Shown: positions 17,194-18,073 of the stretch, piece by piece | Position numbering within the stretch: the stretch's first letter is position 1 | Layout: each line of letters opens with the position of its first letter | NCBI GenBank assembly: GCA_025997135.1 | Contig: BNUE01000022.1 | Location: 1-18,073, forward strand | DNA length: 18,073 bases | Reading direction: 5' to 3' | From: a candidate division SR1 bacterium | GTDB taxonomy: Bacteria; Patescibacteriota; Gracilibacteria; Absconditabacterales; Absconditicoccaceae | Position numbers and translations under genes: made by a program | Notes under the pieces: generated by a model | Told to the model about the DNA's origin: nothing | Database searches by the model: none | Seen by the model: the letters and a program-made list of their open reading frames with translations, nothing else

Positions 17194-18073
17194 ATGTATC
17201 AAATTTCATATTCATCAGATCTCAAGTGAGATATTCAGATTTCAGGATCAAAAAATGCTGCATTGCCGATTATTGCAGCAAACTATATCACAGATAATGC
17301 AGTTAAACTCTATAATGTACCTAATATTTCAGATGTTAGAAATCTAGAAGCTTTGGCTGAAACTGCCCTCAAAACATCTAATAATTATTTCGATTTAACG
17401 AGTGATTTGGCAAAAAAATTTAGAGCATCTATTTTACTCATTCCACTGGGGTTGATTAAGTATTGAGAAGTGAGATTTATTGGTTCTGGAGGATGTAATA
17501 TTGGTAAGAGACCGTTGGATACTTTTGATGACGCATTATCAAAGGCAGGGATTGATATATTATGTGATGGAGAATATAAAATCTATAAAATAGCACACAA
17601 ACCTAAGAGAAATATTATGCTTCAAGAATTTTCTGTGACTGCAGTAGAGGCGTTGATTACGTATTTGGCTTTTGATCCTGAGGTGGACTATGAAATTACA
17701 ATTTATCAGGTAGCTACAGAACCTCATGTGAAAAATTTGGTGGAGTTCCTAAATAATATTTGAGCTAAAATATCACGATGAGTAGATCATACCTTGACTA
17801 TTCGACCAGTGAAACATAAAAAGGTAGATAATGCTGAATTTAGTATTGTGAGCGATTATATTGAGGCAGGTACTTATTTCGCAATATGAGCGTGAGCAGA
17901 TAACTCAGAACTGACAATTCATGATGTAAATGTAGATGATTTGTCTGCAATGTATAACTTGGCAGATAGAATCTGAATAAACTTTCGCATTTTGGATAAA
18001 AATACGTTTGTCGTTAATTCGTACAATAAACCTAATTATCAAGCTGTAAAAAAATTAGAAGTTAGGATTTTTC
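17194..18073 (+). CDS. murA: UDP-N-acetylglucosamine 1-carboxyvinyltransferase MurA, 3' end outside the window
   Basis: The first committed step of peptidoglycan synthesis: transfer of enolpyruvate from PEP to UDP-GlcNAc in the cytoplasm. The 293 codons visible include 'LKGDIQISGSKNAALPIIAA' (residues 10-29, Gly12 is UGA), with the Lys-Asn pair that binds substrate. They also include 'GSGGCNIGKRPLD', whose Cys101 matches the PEP-binding catalytic Cys115 of E. coli MurA. 'EFSVTAVEAL', 'ATEPHVKNLVEFLNNIGAKI' and 'DYIEAGTYFAIGAGA' follow, all in family order. Cys rather than Asp at the catalytic site predicts sensitivity to fosfomycin. Some loops are shorter than in E. coli. It confirms that the organism makes, or keeps genes for, peptidoglycan. 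The ATG at 17194 gives the normal N-terminus; no Shine-Dalgarno is seen. The gene runs off the right edge. Confidence 0.93.

Noticed and set aside
1-18073. UGA read as tryptophan (code 4) or as selenocysteine
   Set aside because: UGG is used normally for Trp, and UGA aligns with Gly in UvrA, LysRS, MurA and TsaD motifs. The number and positions exclude selenocysteine.
1-18073. CRISPR array, tRNA, rRNA or insertion sequence
   Set aside because: No regularly spaced long repeats, cloverleaf, conserved rRNA sequence, transposase or terminal inverted repeats were seen.

Overview
The window reads coherently only if UGA is translated as glycine, which is NCBI genetic code 25. It therefore comes from a Gracilibacteria or Absconditabacteria (SR1/BD1-5) type genome in the Candidate Phyla Radiation. 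In-frame UGA falls where conserved families have glycine: both glycines of the first UvrA ABC signature, the LysRS motif-2 'EIGQDFRNEG', and the MurA N-terminal 'LKGDIQISGSKNA'. UGG still encodes Trp, and genes end only in TAA or TAG. Base composition is AT-rich. The sequence alone does not separate the two phyla.

Layout. Position 1-1899 (+) is the C-terminal part of a large coiled-coil protein of unknown function. It converges with a small lipoprotein gene (1917-2648, -). A minus-strand cluster follows, read from high to low coordinates: uvrB (lacking its second helicase domain), a small helix-hairpin-helix gene, and tsaD. pgsA (-) and lysS (+) diverge from back-to-back promoters at 6493-6562. 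Behind lysS lies an island of about 1 kb (8225-9243) with higher GC and almost no UGA-Gly. It carries a frameshifted GNAT acetyltransferase and a frameshifted DUF5652-like fragment.

Next come two minus-strand genes: a coiled-coil protein (9251-10102) and a 727-residue DnaQ-like exonuclease fused to what looks like a degenerate DinG helicase (10178-12361). From a divergent intergenic region, uvrA, tilS and the 5' part of murA run to the right edge on the plus strand.

Functions are mostly minimal-genome housekeeping: nucleotide excision repair (uvrA, uvrB), tRNA modification and charging (tsaD, tilS, lysS), phospholipid synthesis (pgsA) and peptidoglycan synthesis (murA). The odd parts are the truncated UvrB, a UvrA longer than usual in its UvrB-binding region, the exonuclease with an apparently dead helicase module, a GC-rich palindromic insertion inside tsaD, a duplicated leader sequence in front of two genes of the uvrB-tsaD cluster, and the decaying foreign island. 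Seven candidate promoters could be read, all with a 16-bp spacer. Shine-Dalgarno sequences are rare, and one gene appears to be leaderless. No tRNA, rRNA, CRISPR array or insertion sequence was recognised, and no gene-free stretch exceeds about 185 bases.
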